64,000 bases of DNA. It comes from Areca catechu. Lineage: Eukaryota > Streptophyta > Magnoliopsida > Arecales > Arecaceae. The notes beneath the pieces were generated by a model that was given only the letters and a program-made list of their open reading frames with translations, did no database searches and was not told where the DNA came from. The stretch covers positions 62,366,748 to 62,430,747 of the forward strand of contig CM038038.1 in the NCBI GenBank assembly GCA_021397845.1. The letters run 5' to 3'. Positions 31,498-42,521 of this stretch are shown here, in pieces. How positions within the stretch are numbered: the stretch's first letter is position 1; the number at the start of each line of letters is the position of its first letter. Both the position numbers and the translations under genes were made by a program.

Positions 31498-34400
31498 ATA
31501 GCTTCTACTCTTTCACTACAGGGCATCTTGGATGCCAATAAGTTGACCAATCCAAATTATGTGGATTGGTTGAGGAACCTGAGAATTATATTTGCTCAGG
31601 AGAAAATTGCCTATATCCTTAATCCTCCTGACCTAGATATGGTAGAAGAGGATGCTACTAAGAAGGGTTCAAAGAGAAAAAGGAACCCTAAGAGTATCTT
31701 CCAAAAAAGGAAAAGGCAAGAAAGCCCTCAACTGATGGAACCTGCTATCATTGTGGAAAGCAAGGGCACTGGAAGAAGAATTGCAAGTTATATCTTACAA
31801 ATCAGAAGCAGGATGCTAGTGATGCATCGAAAAGTTTGTACATGATACTAACAAACTTATCATTAAGTTCTTTAGCTTCTAATACATGGGTATTAGATAC
31901 TACATGTGGGTCTTATTTCTGCAAGTCATTGTAGGGGTTACAGAGACCTAGAAGCTTAAAGAAGGGTGACTACGAGCTATTTGGCATGAGTGGTGATCCC
32001 ATTCATGCTGAAGCTGTTGGCACCTATCTAATGTTATTACCATCGAGCAATATTCTTGAATTAAAAGATTGTTACTATGTACCCAACATTATAAAGAACA
32101 CTATTTTTGTACCTTTATTGTTGAAACAAGGTTATGAAATAAATATTTCAAGCCATGGGTGCTCGATCTTCTTTTCAAAGAAGTTCTTTGGTTGTGGTAT
32201 ATTTGTTAATGGACTTTTGATTCTATCACTTAATGATGAAGTTATGCTTGTTGAAAATTAGAAGAGAAAGAGAGATGTATAAATGTCACATATCTCTGGC
32301 ATTGCCATTTGGATCATATTAGTGAGTTTAGGATAAACAAGTTGTACAAAGAAAATTTTTTTGAACCTTTTGTTCATGAATCATTAGGAACTTGTGAGTC
32401 CTTCTTAATGGGTAAGGTGACCAAATCTCCATTCACTGGACATGGAGATAGGGCAATTGAGTTGTTAGGCCTAGTACACACAAATGTGTGTGGTCCTATG
32501 ACAACCCAGGCCAGAGGAGGATACTCTTATTTCAACAGTTTTATTGATGATTTATCAAGGTTCAAAGATGTGTATTTTATGAAACACAAGTTCGAAGCCT
32601 TTGAAAAATTCAAAGAGTATCAAAGTATGGTTGAGAAACAAACTAGGCATGGTATTAAAATCCTTCGATCTGATAGAGGAGGAAAATACTTGTCTAGTGA
32701 ATTTCTTGATTATCTTAAAGACGAAGGAATTCTCTCTGAATGGACCCCTCCATATACACCACAATTAAATGGTGTAGCAGAAAGGAGGAACCGAACCTTG
32801 TTGGACATGGTACGGTCCATGATGTGCTTCATAGATCTTCCAGTATCCTTCTAGGATTATGCCCTAGAGACTCCTACCCACATACAAAATAGGGTACTAT
32901 CAAAGGTAGTTAAGAACACTCCATATGAATTATGGATTGGGAAAAGGCAAAGTCTTAAATATTTTAAGATTTGGGGTTGCCCTGCTTATGTCAGGAATGT
33001 TTTTGGAAATAAGCTATGTGCTAGGGCTGACAAGTGCAGGTTTGTAGGATATCCTAAAGAAGGTATGGGTTACTTTTTCTACAATCCTACTAAACAAAAG
33101 GTCTTTGTCAGTAGGCATGCCACATTCTTAGAAAAATAGTTTATCCAAGAAAAGGGCAATGAGAGGATATTTGAACTTGAAGAATTTCAACCTACACCTA
33201 AAAAAATTCCTCAATCAGATGTTCCTAAGATTTAGGAACAACCACAACATACACCTCCTCTATGTAGGTTAGAGAGAGTGCGAGGTGCACCTCTTAGATA
33301 TGACTTTATCATTGGGAATGATAATGAAGCCAGTATCATACAGGATGATGATCATGTGATCTATATGGAAGCTGTCATGAGTGCAGACTTTGACAAATGG
33401 TTGGAAGCCATGAAATCTGAGATGGACCCTATATATTCTAATCAAGTTTAGACCTTGGTAGATCCACCTTAAGGAATTAACCCAATAAAGTGTAAATGGG
33501 TGTTCAAGAAGAAGATAAGAGTAGATGGTTAAGTAGAGACCTACAAGGCCAGGCTGGTGGCAAAATGTTTTAAACAAAAACATGGGATTGACTATGATGA
33601 AACATTTTCACCAGTAGCCATGCTCAAGTCCATTTGGATATTGCTTGCTATAGTAGCATAGCATGATTATGAAACCTGGCAGATGGATGTAAAGACTACT
33701 TTTCTTAATGAAAATCTTGAGAAAGAAGTATATATGACACAATTGAGGGTTTTGTCTCAAGTGGGAGACCAAACCAAGTATGAATGCTAAGGAAGTCCAT
33801 TTATGAACTAAAGCAAGCATCGAGGAGTTGGAAAATCCACTTTGATGAAACAATCAAAGAGTTTGGTTTTATCAAGAATGTGGATGAACCATGTGTGTAC
33901 AAGAAGACAAGTGGGAGTGCCCTTATTTTTTTGGTTTTGTATGTCGATGATATACTCATAATTGGGAATGATATCCTAAAATTGCAATCGGTCAAGTCTT
34001 GGCTATCAAAGCAGTTTTCCATGAAGGATTTGGGAGGGTTATCCTATATACTGGGTATAAAGATCTATAGAGATAGATCTAAGAGGATGCTGGGCTTATC
34101 CCAATCCTGGTACATTGACATAGTGTTGAAAAGACTCAACATGGAGAGAATTAAGAAAGGTTACTTGCCCATGAGTCAAGGTATACATTTCTCCAAGAAG
34201 ATGTCTCCTAAGACACCGAAGGAGAGAGAAAGGATGAGTTTGATTCCTTATACTTTAGCTGTAGGATCAATTATATATGCCATGTTATGTACCAAGCTTG
34301 ATGTTGCTTATGCCTGGGCATAGAAAGCAGGTTCCAAGCTGATCCAGGGGAGGATCTTGGAAAGCTGTGAAAATATTCTTAAGTATCTGAGAAGGACTAA

Positions 34401-34923
34401 AAATGTTTTTCAACTATATGGTGGATCAGAGTTGAAACTAGAAGGATATACAGATTCTAGTTTTCATTCAGATCCGGATGATAGCAAATCCATATCAGGG
34501 TATATCTTTGCCCTATATGGTGGTGCAGTGAGTTGGAAGAGTACAAAGCAGCCAACATTAGCCGACTCAGTCATCGAGATAGAATACATAGCTGCAAGTG
34601 AAGTCACAAAGGAAGTGGTGTGGATGAAGAAATTCATCATGAAGTTGGGCATAGTTCCTACTATGCAACAACCGGTGCCACTTTATTATGATAACACTGG
34701 AGCTATTATGCAAGCGTAGGAACCAAGGTCTCATCATAATCCCAAGCACATCCTAAGATGCTTCCACCTCGTTCGAGAGATCATAGAAAGACAAGATATT
34801 CTCATTGAATGAGTAGATACAAAGAACAATATAGCATACCCATTCACTAAAGCTCTATCAAAGTAGCAGTTTAATCACTACTTAGATTGTATGGGTGTAA
34901 AATACAAAGGCGATTGGCTTTAG
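31498..34923 (+). pseudogene. Cop3 copia gag-pol, decayed
   Basis: Gag begins IASTLSLQGILDANKLTNPN; the Cop2 copy has ATG where this one has ATA. Most of Gag after EEDAT is deleted. A good CX2CX4HX4C zinc knuckle (CYHCGKQGHWKKNC) survives at 31743-31784 in another frame. Protease WVLDTTCGSYFC has DTT for the usual DTG. Integrase is at about 32290-32850 (zinc region, FIDDLSR, LRSDRGGKYLS, NGVAERRNRTLLD), then a stop at 32852. Reverse transcriptase (WVFKKKIRVDG, KARLVAKCF, YVDDILIIGND near 33943-33975) and RNase H (YTDSSFHSDPDDSKS, EIEYIAASE) follow to the stop at 34921-34923. About ten stops in all; no enzyme expected. Confidence 0.92.
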
Positions 34924-34936
34924 TGAAAGTGGGAGA
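34924..34936 (+). other. Cop3 polypurine tract
   Basis: TGAAAGTGGGAGA directly after the pol stop and before the 3' LTR, the standard copia position. Confidence 0.8.
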
Positions 34937-37540
34937 TCGAAAGATTGGTGTCCTAAAAGCCAATCATTGTAAGGGCATTTCTATGATCTTCCAGCTCATG
35001 TATGATATTATTTATCAATAAAAGGCATCTTTTGATTCATCATACGACTGCATCATATAAAGATTATGATGAAGCCCATAGGTTAGGGTGATAGAATTAG
35101 GGTTATGATGGAGATCATGAAGGTGAGATCTAAGTACTTATAAATCCTAATTTAAAATGTTCCTAGTTATTGGATAATTGATTCGGGGATCTATGAATCC
35201 AGAAAGTCTAGCACATCATATGTATGCTCAATGGAGAGGATGGTTGGCCTCACAACCACTTGTGTAGAGACACTAATACAAGTATGTGGGTGCTTATTAC
35301 ATTATGAGTCCACTGAACTGATTCGATAAAATAACATCAAATGGAAGTCTTACTTGTTAAAAGAATGTTCTTTTAGTGGGAGTTATGCATGTGATCCTTA
35401 GACCTGAGACTATCATAGTATCTTGTGCACATGAACCTATGTTTTGGTGCATAGTCATTCAAGGTAATTAAGTCATGTATGGGGTGTTTCTGGATATGGT
35501 AGATTGTATATGAATGTAATGAATAGGTCAACAAGGAATCGATCACTCTTAGTAAGAGGAGAAGTTATCCCGTGTGATCTCTTCGAATGATGACTCAGGA
35601 AGTCTTTGGCCAAAGTTATATGAGATTAGATAGGGTTTCTAATCATTCATCAATTGAGTCTTCATTATCGAATTGAGATTCAAAAGGATTAATTGCTAGG
35701 GTTTCACATTTATCCATGCCATCACTTAATTGGGTTACAGGGAGATCGAAGAATTGAATTGCACGATAACTTTTCACTAAAGGGTATTTTGGTAATTTCC
35801 ACCAAATTCCTCATCTTTTGGGTAGGCATGACATGTTGCTAGATGTCAATCATGTCTTGTGATTTTCATGAATCAATTGGATTGAATTCATGAGTCAATT
35901 TGAAAGCTGGTTCGAATTGGCAGCTTAGGTCAGCTCAATTTGACCTAATTATGTCAATCGGGTTCGATTGGATCAAATTGGCTCAGACCTGGACCTACTG
36001 CTGGCTAGATGTGGAATCCAAAGGATCACACACATTCGGGTATTGACCTAGGAAGTCAATTGGCATTTAATTAGGATCATGGGATCCTTATTGGTTAGCT
36101 AGATTGCACACTAGCATGTGTATGCTAACCTAACTCCTAACCCAATTGAATCGGTTCTAAAAGTTTCCTAAATGGACTAACCAATTTATGGGAGCCCTAA
36201 TTTAGGTTGAGTCCTATGCGAGATGAATTTATCAGAATCTATTTGATATTGTTCATGGCTTTTATGCGACAAATACCAAGAGTCCCAAGCGCATGGGACT
36301 CTTGGCGCCAAAAGGAATGGTCAGCATTTAAAGGGGCATAGAAAGACCAAGAGTCATTCTACCTATTAATCACTTATATAGTGATAAAGTAGATTCAATT
36401 TCATTTCTTTTGATACCCATGTTGTATATACTTTGACTAGGTCAAAAGTGATGCATGGCGTGGAGAAAGTTGACTGACAAGTGAAGAGTAGCGACTCTTC
36501 ACTATTGGAGTTCAAAAAGAAATGAATTCCTTCTACTTTCAGGAATTCATTTAAATCTGAAAGGTGGCATCCCGTGGCTATGGATGAGGCTTATCTAAAG
36601 TGGGTAATCACCAATGAAAAAGAAGTTGGCAGAGTGAATTATGGCGCGCATAATATGAAGGGTTGCGTACCTTTATTATTAGTACAAGTTATAATAGTAG
36701 AGAGTCTTTCTGCTTTAAGAAACTTATCAAATGGATAGCCCTTTTAATTCCATGCCAACTCAAGAGGCTTATCACCTATTACATGCATTATTGCATGAAG
36801 AATAAATCCCAAAAGAAATCAGATTGGCCGAACATGGGTAGTTGAAGGGACTTGATATATGGCAATTGGTGCAAAAGAGTCATGGCTTTTCACTTATAAG
36901 ACTCCTCATTGAAGGGTCTTATTTAATTTGTTGATAGATAGATCAAAGGTTGATGAAGTGCCTTATCTAGCACCTCTCCCACTCCTATATATAGCCATTG
37001 GTGTTTAGGCCGATGGGCATCTAATTTCATCTTTTCTTTCCTTCATTCTTACACATACACTCACACTCTGCCACACTCTCCTTTTGTCTCTTCCTCCCTT
37101 GTCTTGTCTTAAGACAAGTACTTCATTTTAAGACAAGGGTTTTAGGAAGTGAATTAGAAAGTGTAAGTGAAAGTGAAAAGGGTTTTAGAAAGGGCTCAAA
37201 GTGCTCTACAGGAGGGCAAGGGTCTGAGCAAGAAAGGAGGGGCAGCCAAAGGGAGAAAAGCCATCAAAAGAGTCTTAGATGTTTAATCAACCTACTAAGG
37301 AATGCTTTCTAGATTTAATTTTTATGTGGATCACCTCTAGAGGGCATGCACTTGTGTGCCTAGTGAAAAGAAGAAAGAATTAGCATTCCAGGTATTTTTC
37401 CAAACCATAATTGCATGACTTGTTAATTGTGATGAATAAGGGATCTTGGGCTTAGGATTTCAAGTTTCTTGGAGTTTCAAGAATGAAATTTTTTGAAGTC
37501 CATTGTTTTGTTATGCCATTGAAATCCTAAAAACCCAACA
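34937..37540 (+). repeat. Cop3 3' LTR
   Basis: A 2604-bp copy of 22465-25073 with a first base pair TC in place of TG and the end AAACCCAACA. TATATATAG is at 36986-36994 and the 16-bp palindrome at 37103-37118. Many substitutions against the 5' copy, so older than Gy2. Confidence 0.92.
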
Positions 37541-38369
37541 TCTGATAGTCATGCTTTCATTTAGCCACATTTTATGTATGGCCCTTTCCTCCTTGAAAGC
37601 ATCCTCTCCGATCGGCTCTGGATATGGAGAATGCAGAATATAAGAAAGCTTTTCCTGAGATAGTACTATCCTCAGGCTCCTCAACCAGTCCACATAATTT
37701 GGACCGGTCAACTTATTGGCATCTAGGATGCCCCACAATGATAAACTTGAAGCCATAATAAAACCTATATTTAATAAAGAACAGTATAAGCAGACCACTC
37801 AAGATGACATTCATAATTGGATAAGGACTTTATATCTAATTATGTCTCCCACTATTTTATTTGAATACCATAACCCTCACTTATGATAAGCGAGAAACCT
37901 TACCAGGTTTCTTTAATTGGGTTGAGATCCCAATTCCTCATAAGTGCCTTGTGTTACACAACAAACACTCATAAGTTCAAAAGTAGGAATTCCTTTCCAA
38001 TTGCAACCCATGTAATTCTCAACAAATGAACTGCCTCTAAGACACTTATAGTCTTGTATTATATAATAAACTATAATGTCTTAGTTTAGTCAGACCCTTC
38101 ATTTATATATAGACATGTTCAAATAATATTTTCCTTGTGTTACACAACAAAGCAATACTACCAAACATGCAATAAAGCAAAAACTGCATTAAGATAATTC
38201 ATATTTAACACTAGGGTAGGCCTTGTGTTACACAACTAACCTACTATAGTTGTTAATATGAACTATTCCTAGCATGAAGGAAGGCAAACTGTAGTGTGTT
38301 AATGCAATTGGCATTTTCAATTTAAGGTGTAGATATATCCAAATTGGCCAGTTAAGTGGAAGAGATGCG
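37541..38369 (-). pseudogene. Cop2 copia gag start and leader
   Basis: Minus-strand Gag N terminus MASSLSLWGILDANKLTGPN (ATG near 37754) through HKMWLNESMTIRC to 37546, where Cop3 is inserted; the protein continues at 22464. Upstream (plus coordinates 37937-38262) is a leader array of four hairpins corresponding one to one with those of Cop3. The leader is cut at 38369 by the Gy4 LTR; the 5' LTR of Cop2 must lie beyond Gy4, outside the window. The start codon that Cop3 lost is intact here. Confidence 0.88.
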
Positions 38370-39869
38370 TGGTGATGAGGACATCAGGAGTAGACATGAA
38401 GTTCAAGATTCAATGAAGATCTCTAAGTCATTTGTTGGGAAAGTCAGTCAAAATTTTTTTAATGAGTACATTGACTCATGTAGACATGGAGTCATGTAAC
38501 AAAGTGAGCCAATTGGGCTCACTAAGTCAGTTGAAGTCCTTTTGGCTCAATCTAGTCAATTAAGCCAGTTTGAGTCCTATATTTGCTTTCATTCATGTAA
38601 TATTCAAGAGGAGGACCCAGACCCCACTCAAATCACCCAGGCAGACATCTGGACACTAGCTCATGCTGCCCAAGCCCTGAAAGAGTGGCGCCCCAGGCCT
38701 CCAAGAGGAGGCACCCTAGGTCCACAAGATTCCAGTGCCCCCATGGCCCATTGCACCCCAGGCCCAAGCCGCCCCAGCCTTGGCACCCTAGGCATTGGCG
38801 CCCAGACCCTGGCACCCCAGCACTTGGTCCATCTGCATTAGTACCATCCCAGGCCTCTTCATGATCTAATACCCCCAACCCAAGCCCCATCAGAAGTTGG
38901 CACCCCATCCAGCCCAAGCCCAAGAGAAGTCATGCAGTCTAACAAGGAGTCAGCCAGTACACTTCTATAAGGAGACCAGTATTCCAATTTGATTTAATTT
39001 TGTATTCCACTTTGACAAAGTCTTGTACTCTGACTTTGATAGGGAGAGACCTGAGTGAGTCTATAAATACCCCTCCCCTTCCCCCCTCTTGTAAGCTGAT
39101 TTTGAATGAATGAAAATTAAAGTTTCTTGTCTAATCTTCCATGCCTTGGTGCATTGTCCTCCATGAGGGTGTTGGTGTGAGACCTAAGTTTTTTTCTTTT
39201 TTTCTTTTAAACCCTAGCCTTAGCCACCCATCCCATCTCTCGACTCTAGGCCACCCCTCTCCAAGCCTCAGTGCCCTTCAAGCCTCCAGGCCTCTAGATT
39301 CAAAGCCAAGCGCCTTCTTCTAGCAAGCTTTCCACTATCTTCAGCAATTTTTTTTGGCCTTCAATCTTTTTTTTACTTCCAGTTTAGTATTTTTCCCATC
39401 TTCTACGTATCTAACCTTTGATGTTTGCAGGATTCCTCCATTGCTATGTCCTCTGGATGAAGTTTTCCTTGCCCTCAAATCAAATTGATAAAAAACCAGC
39501 AGATCTGCGGGAAAGTGACCGAGACATCCAGGCACCGATCTGAGCAAAGTGATCCCATCTATAGCAACAAGACAACATTGCCTGGTATGTTAAACCTGAT
39601 TCCCTCCTCTCTTTGTCTGATATTTTTGGAGTACATGTACCTAATAGGTGTTTCTTAACACTAGGATCCTTAAATTTTTTTATCTCTTTGACAGTTCTAG
39701 CATGTGGATAGGATTTTAACTGTTGCATGAAACCCTAACCTACTCTTAGCTGTTTTTAGGAACTAAACTAAAAAAAAAAATCTAAAAAAAATTTCTCATT
39801 AATCTATTTTTTTTTTCATGTTCATCCCTTTCAAGTCATGCATCATTAGTTAAAGTCCGTCCCTCATCA
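38370..39869 (+). repeat. Gy4 5' LTR
   Basis: A 1500-bp LTR, TGGTGATGAGGACATCAG to CCCTCATCA. Contains CTATAAATACCCC at 39061 with C-rich patch and CTTGTAAGC, and TGAATGAATG downstream. The ORF at 38542 is Pro-rich LTR sequence, not a gene. Confidence 0.88.
39061..39097 (+). promoter_or_regulatory. Gy4 LTR core promoter
   Basis: CTATAAATACCCCTCCCC, then CCCCCCTCTTGTAAGC: the same TATA, C-rich and TTGTAAG order as in Gy1, Gy2 and Gy7. Confidence 0.65.
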
Positions 39870-39873
39870 TTTT

Positions 39874-39885
39874 TGGTATCAGAGC
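39874..39885 (+). other. Gy4 primer binding site
   Basis: TGGTATCAGAGC, exact, four bases after the LTR end. Confidence 0.93.
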
Positions 39886-41052
39886 AAGATTAGGTCATGT
39901 TCTTGCATCACAGTTTAGATTTCTGCATCCTGAAGTCTATGTAACTAGTCAAAACATAGGACTGTTTCCCCCATCAAATGTTGCTATTTTCCTATGATTT
40001 TTATACCCATTAGCCTCTATTTTGTCCTCTATTTTTTTGTGACTTTTATTGAACTTTTTAGATACAAAACAAAATTAGTAAAAGAAAAAACCCTACAAAA
40101 AAATTGCATGCTGATTTCTACATTAGGAGTCAAAACAAAATAAAATTAGTAAAAGAAAAAACCCTACAAAAAAATTGCATGCTGATTTCTGCATTAGGAG
40201 TCAAAACATAGGTCTGGTTTTCCAACATAACCTCACTGTTTTTTTTTAATTTTTGCATCGATTATTCTATGATTTGTCATTTATTTTTACATAATTTTAG
40301 TTTAATTTCTCTGATATGAAAACCTAGAAAAATCTTCATGAGAACTGCAAGTATACATTGCTGAAATTTTCTGCATGCTTAGATTAGGGCTAACTTACAA
40401 CCAAACCTCCAAACCCAAGCCATATTTGTTTGCTTAATTGACCAACTAAAAATTAAGTCTGCCACCTCATAAAACACAATAAAAAAAAATCTCTAATTTT
40501 TTGGATTCTTTCTGATTTTGACTGCATGAGTGTTTCATCGTGTGTGCATCATCATGCATTAATCTAATCTAACGGCACTTCTACTATGTCAGATCATGGC
40601 AAGATTTCATCACCTATCCTGGGCCCAAAACAACCACCCTCATTCACACCCAAGCCTATCTAAAATTTATTGGACACCTAATTGATTTAGGGACACCAAC
40701 AGTATGGGTCTGAGTCTAGTGAGAAAACTAGTGCGCTCAACCCTCCAACTATTGCAGGAAGCTAGCATCTAAGGCTAGAGGTCTAGAGGCAAACATCCTA
40801 AGTAGACTGGTGGTTTTTAATTAGGACCCTGTGACAAGAAAGGGGAGCCTCCCACCACCCCTCCTCTTACTTGGCTAGTCGAAGGATAAGTTATTGATTT
40901 GGATGTAAATTGAGTTGACTCACCCTACTCGGGCTCTAGGTTTAGCAAACCATAGTTGATTTATGTGCTTGATCACTAGATTAAGAGTCTAACCCCATCA
41001 GTCTGAACCCCAACCCAGTCTAACCATGGAGTCGATGTGTGTGCTTGTTTGC
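39886..41052 (+). other. Gy4 leader
   Basis: No ORF. A 66-bp stretch at about 40070-40135 is repeated almost exactly at 40136-40205 (AAACAAAATTAGTAAAAG to GCATTAGGAGTC). GGGACACCAACAGTATGGGTC at 40687 corresponds to the conserved leader block of the other gypsy elements. Confidence 0.6.
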
Positions 41053-42321
41053 ATGACCATTAGATTAGGGACCCAGTACCAGTAGTCTCAACCAACCTAA
41101 CCTGACCATGGAATCTGACATAGGAACCTTCTTAAGGACCATTACTAAACAACTAGCCTAAATGAATAATAGGCTTAACCAAATGGGCCATAAGTATGAC
41201 CAAATGGGCAATAGGTTTGACCGAGTGGGAGATCGGTTAGGAACCCTAGAGAAAACCCATAAGACCCGTGCTGAGCCCAACCCTAGGAGAACCCCACACC
41301 CTGACCCATTCTTGGAGCCCAACCGTAGGAGACCCCCATACCATGACCCAATCTGGGAACCCAATCCTAGGAGAACCCCACACCATGGCCCAATATGGGA
41401 ATCAAATCCTAGGAGACCCCCATACCATGACCCAATCTGGGAGTCTAATCATAGGAGACCCAATTATGAGTTCATAGACCAGGATGAGAGAGCCACTAGG
41501 AACTTCAAGCCAGAAGCACCCATGTTGATGGCAGCCTAGATCCTAAGACCTACATAGATTGGGAAGGAGACATGGAAAAAAATTTTGAATGGTATAAGAT
41601 GAGTGAGGAGAGGAAGAGCAAATTTGCCAAGCTAAGGTTAGTCTGCCAGGCTAGGCTATACTGGGAGAATGTTAAGCACATCATCAGACAACGAGAACTT
41701 TCTATAGTCACCTAGAGAGCCATGAAACTAAAACTTAGAGAAAAATACCTTCCTACATCATACCATTAGAGACTCCTAGACCAATGGCAGAAGTTAAGTC
41801 AAGGAAATAAGACTGTGCCAGAATCATAGCCAAGTTTAATGAGTGTGCCATATGGTGTCGCATAGATAAGTCTGAATCAATGACCCTATCTAGGTTTAGG
41901 GCTAGCCTTCATGATGACTTCCAGAGAGAGCTGTTTTTAAGGGAGGTCAATAATCTTGAGCAAGCCTACCAGATAGCCAGATCCTATGAATCCAGATCCT
42001 ATGCACCCAGATCCTCTGAACCTAGATTCTATGTATCATTGTCTTATGAGCCTAAGGAACTCATAACCCATAGTTTTGAACCCATATCCTATCAACCCAA
42101 GGGACCCATAACCCTTAGTCAGCCTAAACCCTATATGATTAGTACCTTTAGATATGAGCCCAATATTAGTCCACTTCCCCTTAGCCGACCCCCTCCTACT
42201 ACCTTATTGGTTCACAAGGATGACATTGAAGTGGAAGTATATGAAGCTAATGTGAGCTTAGTGGATGAGTATGAGGGAGAAGAAGAGATACCTGAAGCCA
42301 ACATAGAATTAGTTGACCCTG
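41053..42321 (+). pseudogene. Gy4 Gag, decayed, no zinc knuckle
   Basis: Begins MTIRLGTQYQ then TAG; a second start MESDIGTFLRTI is at 41108, with TAA at 41159. The longest open piece is 41162-41539, with helical MNNRLNQMGHKYDQMG and then four and a half 14-residue repeats (EPNPRRTPHHGPIW type). Capsid fragments follow in other frames (RLYWENVKH, EKYLPTSYH, LLDQWQKLSQGNK). At 41880 comes MTLSRFRASLHDDFQRELFLREV, then Tyr/Ser/Pro repeats (SYEP, SYAP) and LVHKDDIEVEVYEANVSLVDEYEGEEE. Where Gy2 has two zinc knuckles this copy has none. Cut at 42321 by the Cop4 LTR. Confidence 0.85.
41273..41473 (+). repeat. 42-bp coding repeats in Gy4 gag
   Basis: Four full tandem units of 42 bases and a partial one encode E-P/S-N-x-R-R-x-P-x-x-x-P-I-W/L, keeping frame. 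They fill the Pro/Arg linker between the N-terminal helices and the capsid domain. Confidence 0.9.
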
Positions 42322-42521
42322 TGTTGCCTAGTAAGCAACCCAAGAGGGGGGGTTGAATTGGTGATGGGGGACGAATATGATGAGATGGGTGCGTGGAGGT
42401 GTGATCTACTCACTTAGAAACAACATACTAGCATTAGAGCTCCAGATATAGCCAAAATGATGCATAAAAGTGATGAAGAACTTCAATATGAAAACTAGGT
42501 GAGTAGAATTCTGAACACCCT
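42322..42521 (-). repeat. Cop4 copia LTR fragment, left piece
   Basis: TGTTGCCTAGTAAGCAACCC followed by AAGAGGGGGGTTGAATTGG matches the plus-strand start of the Cop1 LTR at 20440, so it is a Sirevirus-like LTR end in the same orientation. It interrupts Gy4 gag at 42321 and is itself split by Gy5 (target ACCCT 42517-42521); it resumes at 54654. Confidence 0.7.

Larger units (their letters stand above)
22465..37540 (+). mobile_element. Cop3, Ty1/copia element carrying nested Gy3
   Basis: Paired 2.6-kb LTRs (22465-25073 and 34937-37540), a primer binding site at 25075, a long leader, a decayed gag-pol (31498-34923) and a target duplication CCTGA/TCTGA (22460-22464 and 37541-37545, one mismatch). 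It is inserted in the gag of Cop2, a minus-strand relative of the same family. Gy3 (25865-30862) is inserted in its leader. LTR ends are TGAAACAATGG in the 5' copy; the 3' copy begins TCGAAAGATTGG with the expected TG changed to TC. Confidence 0.9.
38370..42321 (+). mobile_element. Gy4, gypsy element with gag, right part outside window
   Basis: 5' LTR, primer binding site, leader and a decayed gag lacking a zinc knuckle. It is interrupted at 42322 by the Cop4 LTR, and no Gy4 pol is seen. The flank before the LTR is ATGCG (38365-38369), whose partner should lie to the right of the window. Inserted in the Cop2 leader. Confidence 0.85.

Noticed and set aside
38542..38841. Pro-rich ORF of 99 codons
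   Set aside because: Inside the Gy4 LTR upstream of its TATA, with an equally long antisense ORF; a composition effect of C-rich sequence.
40070..40205. Near-exact direct repeat as LTRs of a small element
   Set aside because: The two copies are adjacent with nothing between them, so this is a local tandem duplication in the Gy4 leader.
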